From Streptomyces sp. NBC_01481 (GTDB taxonomy: Bacteria > Actinomycetota > Actinomycetes > Streptomycetales > Streptomycetaceae): a stretch of 64,000 nt of DNA. Location of the stretch: NCBI RefSeq assembly GCF_026339995.1, contig NZ_JAPEPT010000006.1, forward strand, positions 186,001 through 250,000, read 5' to 3'. Below are positions 32,113-40,110 of this stretch, one piece after another; position 1 is the stretch's first letter, and the number at the start of each line of letters is the position of its first letter. The translations under genes were made by a program, and so were the position numbers. The notes under the pieces are model-generated. The model searched no databases. It was not told the DNA's origin and saw nothing but the letters and a program-made list of their open reading frames with translations.

Positions 32113-33201
32113 CTAGTGCGCCATCTCTTCCTTCAGCGCCTGGACGAAGGAGTCGACATCGTCCTCGGTGGTGTCGAAGGAGCACATCCAGCGGACATCG
32201 CCGGCCGCCTCGTCCCAGAAGTAGAAGCGGAAGCGCTTCTGCAGCCGCTCGCTCACATCGTGCGGCAGACGCGCGAAGACGGCGTTGGCCTGGACGGGAT
32301 GAAGGATCTCCACACCGTCCAGGGTGCGTACGCCGTCGGCCAGCCGCTGGGCCATGGCATTGGCGTGCCGGGCGTTGCGCAGCCACAGATCGCGGGCGAG
32401 GAGCGCCTCCAACTGCACCGACACGAAGCGCATCTTGGACGCCAGCTGCATCGACAGCTTGCGCAGATGCTTCATATGACTCACGGCGTCCGGGTTGAGG
32501 ACGACCACGGCCTCGCCGAACAGCATGCCGTTCTTGGTGCCGCCGTAGGACAGGACGTCGACGCCGACGGCGTTGGTGAAGGCGCGCATCGGCACATCCA
32601 GCGACGCGGCCGCGTTGGCTATCCGGGCCCCGTCGAGATGGACCTTCATGCCGTGCCCGTGGGCGTGGTCGACGATCGCCCGGATCTCCTCCACCGTGTA
32701 GACCGTGCCCAGTTCGGTGTTCTGGGTGATCGACACGACCTGCGGCATCGCCCGGTGCTCGTCGTCCCAGCCCCACGCCTGCCGGTCGATGAGCTCGGGC
32801 GTGAGCTTGCCGTCCGGAGTCGGTACGGTCAGCAGCTTCAGCCCGCCCATCCGCTCCGGCGCCCCGCCCTCGTCGACGTTGATGTGCGCCGACTCGGCAC
32901 AGATCACCGCGCCCCAGCGGTCCGTGAGCGCCTGGAGCGCTGTGACGTTCGCGCCGGTGCCGTTGAAGACCGGGAAGGCCTCGGCCGTCGAGCCGAAGTG
33001 GCTGTGCATGACCCGCTGGAGGTGCTCGGTGTACACGTCCTCGCCGTAAGCGACCTGGTGACCGCCGTTGGCGAGCGCGAGCGCAGCCAGGATCTCGGGG
33101 TGGGCGCCGGCGTAGTTGTCGCTGGCGAAGCCCCGTACCGCTGGGTCGTGATGGCGTCGGGCGTCGGTCTTCGGCGGTGTCACGGCTTGGGCGTCAGCCA
33201 C
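32113..33201 (-). CDS. ltaE: low-specificity L-threonine aldolase (362 aa)
   Basis: PLP-dependent fold type I enzyme: ASDNYAGAHPEILAAL at the start, the substrate-binding region FNGTGANVTAL, the PLP aspartate in MKVHLDGARIANAA and the Schiff-base lysine K223 in SYGGTKNGM. It cleaves L-threonine and allo-threonine to glycine and acetaldehyde and can act on other beta-hydroxy amino acids. The start overlaps the SDR gene by 22 bp, so they are one transcript. DUF6421 precedes the SDR. Confidence 0.9.
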   Translation of the reverse strand: MADAQAVTPPKTDARRHHDPAVRGFASDNYAGAHPEILAALALANGGHQVAYGEDVYTEHLQRVMHSHFGSTAEAFPVFNGTGANVTALQALTDRWGAVICAESAHINVDEGGAPERMGGLKLLTVPTPDGKLTPELIDRQAWGWDDEHRAMPQVVSITQNTELGTVYTVEEIRAIVDHAHGHGMKVHLDGARIANAAASLDVPMRAFTNAVGVDVLSYGGTKNGMLFGEAVVVLNPDAVSHMKHLRKLSMQLASKMRFVSVQLEALLARDLWLRNARHANAMAQRLADGVRTLDGVEILHPVQANAVFARLPHDVSERLQKRFRFYFWDEAAGDVRWMCSFDTTEDDVDSFVQALKEEMAH

Positions 33202-33935
33202 AGGCGCTGTCCATTCGCTTCCCGGGCGGGCCGGTCCCAGACTCCGGCGATGGCCTCGGCCAGTTCAGCCACGTCCGTGAAGCCCGCGAATTTCGCGTTC
33301 GGGCGCTCGGCGCGCATGGCGTCGTGCACGAGTGCCTTGACGATCAGGATGACAGCAGCAGCCTTGGGGCCGTCCTCGCCCCCCGCCTTGCGGAAGGCGT
33401 CGCCGAGGGCGAGCGTCCAGGCCTCGGCTGCGGCCTTGGATGCGGCGTAGGCGGCGTTGCCCTCAGTGGGCTTGCTCGCCCCGGACTGGCTGACCAGTAC
33501 GAAGCGGCCCCTGTCGCTGCGCTGCAGCGGCTCCTGGAAGGCGAGGGAGGTGTGCTGAACCGTACGGATCAGCAGCTTCTCCAGGAAGGTCCAGTCGGCC
33601 AGTTCGGTCTCGGCGAAGGTGGCGCTGCCGCGCCAGCCGCCGACGAGATGGACCAGGCCGTCGATGCGGCCGAACTCCTTCTCGGTCTGGTTCACCCAGT
33701 CCCGCGTCGCGGCCAGGTCGAGCAGATCGACCGTGTCGCCGGTGACGGTCGCTCCGCCGTGCGCGTAGCGGGCGGCGTCGACCGCCTCGGCGAGGCGGGC
33801 CGTGTCCGCGTCGGAGGCCACGACGATCGCCCCGGCGTCGGCGAGCTTGAGCAGGGTGGCGCGGCCCGCAGGACCGGCCGCTCCGGCCACCGCGATCACG
33901 GCACCGTCCAGCGCCCCGTTGCCGTTGGTGTTCAT
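33180..33935 (-). CDS. short-chain dehydrogenase/reductase (251 aa)
   Basis: ATG at 33935 follows AGGAGG. The Rossmann motif appears as VIAVAGAAGPAGRATL (a variant GxxxGxxG), and the catalytic region is VLVSQSGASKPTEGNAAYAASKAAA with Tyr and Lys in YAASK. This is an NAD(P)-dependent SDR; the glycine motif and VSQSG step are unusual but typical of this Streptomyces subgroup. It sits between DUF6421 and the threonine aldolase, overlapping the latter, so a shared pathway is likely but undefined. Confidence 0.88.
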   Translation of the reverse strand: MNTNGNGALDGAVIAVAGAAGPAGRATLLKLADAGAIVVASDADTARLAEAVDAARYAHGGATVTGDTVDLLDLAATRDWVNQTEKEFGRIDGLVHLVGGWRGSATFAETELADWTFLEKLLIRTVQHTSLAFQEPLQRSDRGRFVLVSQSGASKPTEGNAAYAASKAAAEAWTLALGDAFRKAGGEDGPKAAAVILIVKALVHDAMRAERPNAKFAGFTDVAELAEAIAGVWDRPAREANGQRLWLTPKP

Positions 33936-33961
33936 AGACCTGGCCTCCTGGGTACGAGTGC

Positions 33962-35368
33962 TCACGCGGCTGCCTGCTCGACGCTCGCCGCGGTGATCCC
34001 CTTGGTGGAGGCGATCACGTTCTTCAGCTTCTTGGAGAGCGCCTCATAGAACATGCTGAGCGGAAACTCGTCAGGAAGCACGTCGTCGACAAGTTTGCGC
34101 GGCGGCTGCGTCAGATCGAGAGCATCGGGACCCTTGGCCCAGCGGGAGCCGGGGTGCGGCGCGAGGTACGTCGAGACCAGGTCGTACGCGGCGAACCAGT
34201 GCACGAGCTTGGGACGGTCGATGCCGTCGCGGTAGAGCTTCTCGATCTCGGCGCAGAGCTCGTTGGTGACCTGCGGGGCGCGGTCCCAGTCGATCTTCAG
34301 CTTGTTGTCGGTCCAGCGCACCACTTCGTGCTTGTGGAGGTACGCGAAGAGCAGCTGGCCGCCGAGACCGTCGTAGTTGCGCACCCGGTCGCCGGAGACC
34401 GGGAAGCGGAACATCCGGTCGAAGAGCACCGCGTACTGCACGTCGCGGCCGTGCCGGTTGCCCTCGGCATCCAGTTTCACGGCCTCCTTGAAGGCGGTGA
34501 GGTCGCAGCGCAGCTCCTCCAGGCCGTACATCCAGAACGGCTGGCGCTGCTTGATCATGAAGGGGTCGAAGGGCAGGTCGCCATGGCTGTGGGTGCGGTC
34601 GTGGACCATGTCCCAGAGCACGAAGGCCTGCTCGCAGCGCGACTGGTCGGCGACCATCTCGCTGATGTCCTCGGGGAGTTCGAGACCGAGGACGTGCACG
34701 GCCTCCTCGGTCACGGCGCGGAAGCGGGCCGCCTCGCGGTCGCAGAAAATGCCGCCCCAGGTGAAGCGCTCGGGGGCCTCGCGCACGGCGATCGTCTCCG
34801 GGAAGAGCACCGCGGAGTTGGTGTCGTAGCCCGCGGTGAAGTCCTCGAAGGTGATGCCGCAGAAGAGGGGGTTGTCGTAGCGGGTGCGCTCGAGCTCGGC
34901 GAGCCACTCGGGCCAGACCATGCGCAGCACGACCGCCTCGAAGTTGCGGTCCGGGTTGCCGTTCTGCGTGTACATGGGGAAGAGGACCAGATGCTGCAGT
35001 CCGTCGACTCGCGCCGCGGCAGGCTGGAAGGCGAGCAGCGAGTCCAGGAAGTCGGGGACGGTGAAGGTGCTGTCGGCCCACTTGTGCAGATCGGCGACGA
35101 GCGCGCGGTGGTAGGCGGCATCGTGCGGCAGCAGCGGGGACAGCTCTTCCACGGCGTCGATCACGCGGTCGAGCGCGGCCTCCACGGTGACACGGGCGGG
35201 GGCGCCCTCGGCGTCGAAGTCGATCGAGCCGTCCTTGGACTGCCAGGGGCGGATCTCCTCGACGGCACTCTTGAGCTTCGGCCAGGCCGGGTGCTCAATC
35301 ACCGGGGCAGCAGGGGCAGCATTCGGTATGCCCCCTACTGCTGGATCCTGCACAAGAATTTCCGTCAT
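33962..35368 (-). CDS. DUF6421 family protein (468 aa)
   Basis: A large soluble protein with conserved blocks DGLQHLVLFPMYTQNGNPDRNFEAV, FEDFTAGYDTNSAVLFPET, WGGIFCDREAARF and WDMVHDRTHSHGDLPFDPFMIKQRQPFWMYGLEELRCDL. The HDRTHSHGDLPFDPFM stretch with three His and several acidic residues could hold a metal; that is inference. The family is confined mainly to actinobacteria and is often found with an SDR, as here. First gene of the four-gene run. Confidence 0.8.
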   Translation of the reverse strand: MTEILVQDPAVGGIPNAAPAAPVIEHPAWPKLKSAVEEIRPWQSKDGSIDFDAEGAPARVTVEAALDRVIDAVEELSPLLPHDAAYHRALVADLHKWADSTFTVPDFLDSLLAFQPAAARVDGLQHLVLFPMYTQNGNPDRNFEAVVLRMVWPEWLAELERTRYDNPLFCGITFEDFTAGYDTNSAVLFPETIAVREAPERFTWGGIFCDREAARFRAVTEEAVHVLGLELPEDISEMVADQSRCEQAFVLWDMVHDRTHSHGDLPFDPFMIKQRQPFWMYGLEELRCDLTAFKEAVKLDAEGNRHGRDVQYAVLFDRMFRFPVSGDRVRNYDGLGGQLLFAYLHKHEVVRWTDNKLKIDWDRAPQVTNELCAEIEKLYRDGIDRPKLVHWFAAYDLVSTYLAPHPGSRWAKGPDALDLTQPPRKLVDDVLPDEFPLSMFYEALSKKLKNVIASTKGITAASVEQAAA

Positions 35369-35713
35369 GTCACTTCCTCCACAGGAGAACCTCGCGTCAA
35401 GACACCGTATCTGTGCATGGTTCTCCCGTACAAGTGAAGCTTTGGGAAATTATCCTGCCCCACCACATGATCACCGGAGGTTTTGCGGCCGACGCCCGTC
35501 AACCCGGGCATGACGCGCCCACGGGCGGGTGACACGGTTCACGCCACTGCGACGCCGACGGGCCCGCGGGCGTCGCGATGGGCAGAGCGGAGCACTCCAC
35601 TCCCCCGCGCGCGAGCGGTCCCTTCGCGGAGGCGGGCCATTAGGCTGCGAGCTTGCCGTGCGGCTGCCGGGATGCGCCGCGCGGGAGCCGCAGTCGACGG
35701 AAGCGAGAGAATC
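35369..35713. other. 345-bp gap between DUF6421 and GDPD genes
   Basis: No convincing gene. It holds both divergent promoters; the left part (GAAATTATCCTG near 35448) is AT-rich and includes a TATAAT-like box on the minus strand. The right part is GC-rich with no pattern I can name. Confidence 0.5.
35384..35426. promoter_or_regulatory. inverted repeat in the DUF6421 leader
   Basis: GGAGAACC (35384-35391) and GGTTCTCC (35419-35426) are exact inverted copies with 27 bp between, 16 bp upstream of the DUF6421 start. They could form an operator or a stem in the 5' leader. Confidence 0.35.
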
Positions 35714-36415
35714 TTGACTTTCCTCACCATCGGTCATCGCGGGGTCATGGGCGTCGAGCCGGAGAACACCCTGCGCTCCTTCATCCGTGCCGAACAGTCC
35801 GGCATGGACGCCATCGAACTGGATCTGCATCTCAGCAAGGACGGCGCGCTCGTCGTCATGCACGACGCGGACGTGGACCGTACGACCGACGGAAACGGAC
35901 CGACCGACGGAAACGGACCGATCGCCGACAAGACCCTCGCCGAGCTGCGGGAGCTCGACGCGGGCGGCGGCGAGCGGGTGCCGGTCTTCGACGAGGTCCT
36001 CGACGCCGTACGAGCCCCCCTCCAGGTGGAGATCAAGGACGTGGCCGCCGCCCGGGCGCTCGCGGAGGTGATGCTCCGCCGCGATCTCGTCCACCGTGTC
36101 GAGGTGTCGTCCTTCCACGACGGCGCGATCGCCGAGATCGGGAGCATGGTGCCGGGCGTACGGACCGTGCTGGTCGCCAGCCGCTGGGGCGCCGACATCG
36201 CTGACCGCGCGAAGACCGTCGGCGCCGCCGCGCTCGCGCTGAACATCCGCAGGCTGACCCTGGAGACCGTCGAGCACGCGCACGCCGAAGGACTTCAGGT
36301 CATCGGCTGGGTCGTGAACACCCAGGACCATCTGCGGCTGGTGCGCGCGCTCGAACTCGACGGCGCGACCACCGACTTCCCCGAGATCCGGCGCACCGGC
36401 CGCTTCACGGCCTGA
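35714..36415 (+). CDS. glycerophosphodiester phosphodiesterase (233 aa)
   Basis: A TTG start gives MTFLTIGHRGVMGVEPENTL, the usual GDPD opening; an ATG at 35672 is in frame but adds 14 unlikely residues. Catalytic features are GHRG, the metal pair in AIELDLHLSKDG and MHDADVDRTTDG, and the late WVVNTQDHL. The enzyme hydrolyses glycerophosphodiesters to glycerol-3-phosphate and an alcohol. No signal peptide, so cytoplasmic. An 18-bp in-frame duplication lengthens the loop after the catalytic His. Confidence 0.88.
   Translation: MTFLTIGHRGVMGVEPENTLRSFIRAEQSGMDAIELDLHLSKDGALVVMHDADVDRTTDGNGPTDGNGPIADKTLAELRELDAGGGERVPVFDEVLDAVRAPLQVEIKDVAAARALAEVMLRRDLVHRVEVSSFHDGAIAEIGSMVPGVRTVLVASRWGADIADRAKTVGAAALALNIRRLTLETVEHAHAEGLQVIGWVVNTQDHLRLVRALELDGATTDFPEIRRTGRFTA
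35885..35920. repeat. 18-bp in-frame tandem duplication inside the GDPD gene
   Basis: ACCGACGGAAACGGACCG occurs twice (35885-35902, 35903-35920), encoding TDGNGP twice. Other GDPDs have the motif once at this place. Confidence 0.9.
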
Positions 36416-36421
36416 AGCCCT

Positions 36422-36973
36422 CTACGGCAGGTCCTTCACCAGGAGCTCGAAGGCGAGATCCTCGCGCTGCGGGATACCGAAGCGCTCGTCGCCGTACGGG
36501 AAGGGGCTCAGCTTTCCCGTACGGCGGTAACCGCGCCGCTCGTACCAGGCGATCAGCTCGTCCCGTACCGAGATCACGGTCATGTGCATCTCGCTCACAC
36601 CCCAGCGCTCGCGCGCACTGCGCTCCGCCTCGGCGATGATCCGCCGGCCGAGGCCCCCGCCCTGCAGCTCGGGGCGGACGGCGAACATGCCGAAGTAGGC
36701 GGCCTCGCCGCGGTGTTCGAGCTGGCAGCAGGCAATCAGCTCACCGTCGCGCTCCACGACGAGCAGGGTGCTGCCGGAGGCGGTGATGACCTCGCGGACG
36801 CCTTCCGGGTCGGTGCGCCGGCCGTCGAGTATGTCCGCCTCGGTGGTCCAGCCGGTCCGGCTCGCGTCACCTCGGTACGCGGACTCGATCAGCGGGACGA
36901 GCGCCGGCACATCGGCCTCGACCGCGTCACGGTAGGTGAGCTCGCCGGAGTCCCGGAGTGGTGCGGTGTCCAT
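36422..36973 (-). CDS. GNAT family N-acetyltransferase (183 aa)
   Basis: GNAT fold with the acetyl-CoA signature MFAVRPELQGGGLGRRIIAEAERSARERWG (motif A, RxxGxG/A), preceded by the beta-hairpin VVERDGELIACCQLEHRGEAAYFG and followed by WYERRGYRRTGK (motif B). It acetylates an amine or similar group; the acceptor cannot be named. It converges on GDPD, 6 bp between the stops. Confidence 0.88.
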   Translation of the reverse strand: MDTAPLRDSGELTYRDAVEADVPALVPLIESAYRGDASRTGWTTEADILDGRRTDPEGVREVITASGSTLLVVERDGELIACCQLEHRGEAAYFGMFAVRPELQGGGLGRRIIAEAERSARERWGVSEMHMTVISVRDELIAWYERRGYRRTGKLSPFPYGDERFGIPQREDLAFELLVKDLP

Positions 36974-37034
36974 GAAGTGGGCTCCCCTCTCGACTGTCTA
37001 CAAGTGCCCCGAGACTAACCCGGGCCTCCCGATC

Positions 37035-37083
37035 CAGGCCCTGTCCGGCCGATCTTGCCGGGCTCGTCGACCGGAAGGACCTA
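37035..37083. mobile_element. core-less 49-bp copy D of the repeat family
   Basis: Ends AGGCCCTGTCCGGCCGATC (37036-37054) and the imperfect inverted copy ACCGGAAGGACCTA (37070-37083) are of the type found in element B. Only TTGCCGGGCTCG remains between them, so the 115-bp core is gone. Its right end is the left end of element C. Confidence 0.7.
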
Positions 37084-37260
37084 GGCCGTGTCTGACAAAT
37101 CTCGCCTGGTGCGCGGCGTCCGGCACGCACACTCGCTGCGTTGTCGGAGTCATCCAAGTACGTCCAGTACGAGGATGATCCTCCGCCTTGCGATTGCACG
37201 CACCGGACGCCGCGCACCCCGCCCTGCGGGCGGACGCCGCTATTTGTCAGACACGGCCTA
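37082..37260. mobile_element. repeat element C (179 bp) with a third type of end
   Basis: TAGGCCGTGTCTGACAAAT (37082-37100) is perfectly repeated inverted at 37242-37260. The core contains GCTGCGTTGTCGG, CCTCCGCCTTGCGATTGCAC and CGGACGCCGCGC, recognisably related to A and B, but with a different middle (CAAGTACGTCCAGTACGAGG). Confidence 0.8.
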
Positions 37261-37270
37261 GGGTTCGGCC

Positions 37271-37657
37271 ATGGTTCATGTGCTCAGCAGCCGGATCCTC
37301 CTGCGTCCCGCCGACCCCGAGCGGTCCCGGCGTTTCTACGGGCAGACGCTCAGCCTGCCGGTCTACCGCGAGTTCGGCACCGGCCCCGAGCGGGGCACGG
37401 TCTACTTCCTCGGCGGCGGTTTTCTGGAGGTGTCGGGGCGCTCTGCGGACGCCCCGTCGCCGACCGTGCTGTTGTGGCTCCAGGTCGAGGACGCGGCCGC
37501 CGTGCACGCCGAGCTCTCCGGGCTCGGCGTCGAGGTGCTGCGGCCGCCGGTGCGTGAGCCGTGGGGGCTGATCGAGATGTGGATCGCCGACCCGGACGGG
37601 CACCGCATCGCGATCGTCGAGGTCCCCGCCGATCATCCGCTGCGCCATCGGCCCTGA
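37271..37657 (+). CDS. VOC (glyoxalase/bleomycin resistance) family protein (128 aa)
   Basis: One vicinal-oxygen-chelate domain: VLSSRILLRPADPERSRRFYGQTLSLPVYREF, YFLGGGFLEVSG and REPWGLIEMWIADPDGHRIAIVEVP. Members bind a metal and act as lyases, dioxygenases or drug-binding proteins; which one cannot be told. It begins 10 bp after element C and has no closely coupled neighbour. Confidence 0.85.
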   Translation: MVHVLSSRILLRPADPERSRRFYGQTLSLPVYREFGTGPERGTVYFLGGGFLEVSGRSADAPSPTVLLWLQVEDAAAVHAELSGLGVEVLRPPVREPWGLIEMWIADPDGHRIAIVEVPADHPLRHRP

Positions 37658-37776
37658 CGGCCGCGTGCGCCCGCTCGCACCACCGTCCGTGCTCCCTGCG
37701 CACCCCTGTGCGCTCGCGTAGGCCTCTCGGGAGCCGGGCATCGCCCCCTTGACTCAGTCTGAGGGGGAGGTACGCC

Positions 37777-38325
37777 GTGCACGGACCCGCGGTGTCCGGC
37801 TGGCTGCTCGTGACCCTGTGCGGGGCGACCGGCGCCTACTGCCTGGTGCGGATGCGCAGTTGTTCCGGTCAGGCGCGCGAGGCTGCCTGCGGCGAGGCCA
37901 TGATGGGGCTGGGGATGGCGGCGATGGCGGTGCCTGCTGCCGTGTTCGCGCTGCCCCGGTGGGTGTGGGTGATGTACGCGACGGTGTTCGGCGCCGCCGC
38001 GCTGCGCGCCCTCTTACCCTCCCGGCGCAGCACTCACCATCTGCACCATCTCGTCGGCTCACTCGCGATGGTCTATATGGCGGTGGCCATGCCGTCGGGC
38101 GCCGGGGCGCACGCCGGGCATCAGGCCGCCGGAATCCCCCTGCTCACCGGCGGACTGCTGGCGTACTACACCGTGTATGTCTTGCGCTCGGGCGTCCGGC
38201 TGGTGCCTCCGGCACCCCCCGCGGGCGGCGCGGCGGCAGTCTCCCTGGGCGCCCGTCCCGAACTGGCGCCGGCCTGCAGACTCGCGATGGGCCTCGCCAT
38301 GCTGGCGATGCTGCTCACGCTCTGA
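37777..38325 (+). CDS. DUF5134 domain-containing membrane protein (182 aa)
   Basis: A small polytopic protein, five or six helices (SGWLLVTLCGATGAYCLVRM, GLGMAAMAVPAAVFAL, WVWVMYATVFGAAALRALL, LVGSLAMVYMAVAM, LLTGGLLAYYTVYVL), with the conserved HHLHHLVGSLAMVYM motif and a histidine-rich loop HAGHQ. DUF5134 proteins often lie near M56 peptidases in Streptomyces, as here. The GTG start at 37777 follows GGGGGAGG. Function unknown; the histidines could bind metal. Confidence 0.8.
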   Translation: MHGPAVSGWLLVTLCGATGAYCLVRMRSCSGQAREAACGEAMMGLGMAAMAVPAAVFALPRWVWVMYATVFGAAALRALLPSRRSTHHLHHLVGSLAMVYMAVAMPSGAGAHAGHQAAGIPLLTGGLLAYYTVYVLRSGVRLVPPAPPAGGAAAVSLGARPELAPACRLAMGLAMLAMLLTL

Positions 38326-38434
38326 GTCCCGCCTCTGTGAGCCTCCGCGGGCACACGACACCGAAACCGTGTCGTACGTCACTTGGGACGCGCGGCCATA
38401 CCCGCAAGTAGCCCCGCGCTCATAGGCTGACACC

Positions 38435-39370
38435 ATGTTGGTCTCCCTCGTGCTGCTGGGTCTCGGCGCACTGGCCGCCGTCCTGGCCCCGCGACTCGTG
38501 TCGCGCGCCGACTGGCCGGAGCGGGAGCCCGTGGTGGCACTGTGGGTCTGGCAGTGCGTGGTGGCGGCCGTACTGCTCTGCTTCGCCCTCTCCATGACCT
38601 TCAGCGCGGCAGCGGCCTGGCAGCTCGTACGCGGCCAGGTCTTCGCGTCCGCGCCGCACCGCGTGATGGAGGCGTACGCCCTCGGCGCGGGCGAACCGTA
38701 CTCCGCCGTCCTCGCCGTGATCCTGGCCGCCTGCGGGTTGTGGACCGGCGCGATGCTCACCCGGGAGATCTACCGGTCCCACGTCCGGCGCAAGCGGCGG
38801 CGCACGGAACTGCTCGTGCGCTCCCCCCTGATGCCGGGCGAGGAGCCGGGCAGCGAACCGCTCGTCGTCCTGGAGGGCGAGCGGCCCGACGCCTGGTGGC
38901 TGCCGGGAGCCGCGCCCCAACTGGTCATCACCACGGCCGCGTTGCGCCGGCTGAAGGGCCGCCGGCTCGATGCCGTACTGGCGCACGAGCAGGGGCACGC
39001 GCGAGCCAGGCACGACTGGCTGCTGCACTGTTCCGCCGCGCTCGCCTACGGCTTTCCGCAGATCCCGGTGTTCGCGGCGTTCCGCGACGAGATGCACCGC
39101 CTGGTCGAGTTGGCCGCCGACGATGTCGCCTCCCGGCGCTTCGGCCGGCTGACGATCGCGCTGGCGCTGGTCGAACTCAACGAGGACCGTGGGGTGTTCG
39201 GGCCCTGCCCCACCCCCGACGCCCAGCTGCCGCAGCGGGTGAACCGGCTGCTCATGCCGGTGCCGCGGCTGACCGCGGGCAGGCGGCTGCGGCTGACGGC
39301 GGCCGCCGCACTGGTTCCGGTGGTCCCGCTGCTGGTGGCCTTCGTGCCCGGACTGCGCGCGCTGGGATAG
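38435..39370 (+). CDS. M56 family membrane metallopeptidase (311 aa)
   Basis: Helices at 1-20, 35-60, 90-110 and the C-terminus, with the cytoplasmic zincin motif AVLAHEQGHARARHDW (HExxH) and the third ligand region LVELAADDVASRR (E-x-x-A/D). It resembles BlaR1/MecR1-type sensors but lacks a C-terminal penicillin-binding domain. In Streptomyces the usual partner is a BlaI-type repressor; no such gene is nearby, so its own partner may be elsewhere. Confidence 0.88.
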   Translation: MLVSLVLLGLGALAAVLAPRLVSRADWPEREPVVALWVWQCVVAAVLLCFALSMTFSAAAAWQLVRGQVFASAPHRVMEAYALGAGEPYSAVLAVILAACGLWTGAMLTREIYRSHVRRKRRRTELLVRSPLMPGEEPGSEPLVVLEGERPDAWWLPGAAPQLVITTAALRRLKGRRLDAVLAHEQGHARARHDWLLHCSAALAYGFPQIPVFAAFRDEMHRLVELAADDVASRRFGRLTIALALVELNEDRGVFGPCPTPDAQLPQRVNRLLMPVPRLTAGRRLRLTAAAALVPVVPLLVAFVPGLRALG

Positions 39371-39374
39371 CCGT

Positions 39375-40091
39375 ATGCGGCCGTCGGCGGCGAAGATCTT
39401 CCCCATGCATCTCCCGCGCCCAGCACAGCCCACCCCGCCGGCGCCCGTCCCGTTCTCGGCAGCCGCCCGAGTGGCAGCGGTGCTCGGCGCCCTCGCGGCG
39501 CTGCTGCTGACCCTGGTCGCGATCCCGTGGGCTCCCCTCATCTCCTTCGACCGGACGATCACGGACGCACTGCACCGCTCGGCGGTGGCCGAGCCAGGGC
39601 TGACCCGGGTCAACCGGGTGCTCACGGACTGGGTCTGGGACCCGTGGACGATGCGCGCGCTGATCGCCGTCGCGGTCCTGTGGCTGCTGTGGCGCAGACA
39701 GTGGCTGCTCGCCGCGTGGATCGCGCTGACGAGCGCGGTGGGCACCCAAGTCCAGCAGGGGCTCAAGGCCGCCGTCGGCCGCGAGCGGCCGCGGTGGTCC
39801 GATCCGGTCGCCACGGCGCACTACGCCGCCTTCCCCTCCGGCCATGCGATGACGGCCATGGTCACCTGCGGGCTGCTGCTGTGGCTGCTCAGGCGGTACG
39901 GAGGCCGGGGCCTGCTCTGGAAGGTGAGTGTCGTGGCCGCAGCCGTGTCCGTCGCAGGGGTGGGTTTCACGCGGCTCTACCTCGGCGTGCACTGGCCCTC
40001 CGACGTACTCGGCGGCTGGCTGCTCGGCGCCTGCTGGGTGGCCCTTGCCATCGCGGTGTACGAACGTGTGGTCTTGTCCCGGGAACGCTGA
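39375..40091 (+). CDS. PAP2 family phosphatase (238 aa)
   Basis: Phosphatase motifs KAAVGRERPRW (KxxxxxxRP), FPSGHAMT (PSGH) and GFTRLYLGVHWPSDVLGG (SRxxxxxHxxxD with T for S) in the usual order. Six membrane helices surround them, with the catalytic side outward. It removes phosphate from lipid phosphates or undecaprenyl diphosphate. The ATG at 39375 follows the M56 stop by 4 bp; an ATG at 39405 would remove ten residues. Confidence 0.88.
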   Translation: MRPSAAKIFPMHLPRPAQPTPPAPVPFSAAARVAAVLGALAALLLTLVAIPWAPLISFDRTITDALHRSAVAEPGLTRVNRVLTDWVWDPWTMRALIAVAVLWLLWRRQWLLAAWIALTSAVGTQVQQGLKAAVGRERPRWSDPVATAHYAAFPSGHAMTAMVTCGLLLWLLRRYGGRGLLWKVSVVAAAVSVAGVGFTRLYLGVHWPSDVLGGWLLGACWVALAIAVYERVVLSRER

Positions 40092-40110
40092 TCCCGGAAG
40101 GATCGCGGTC

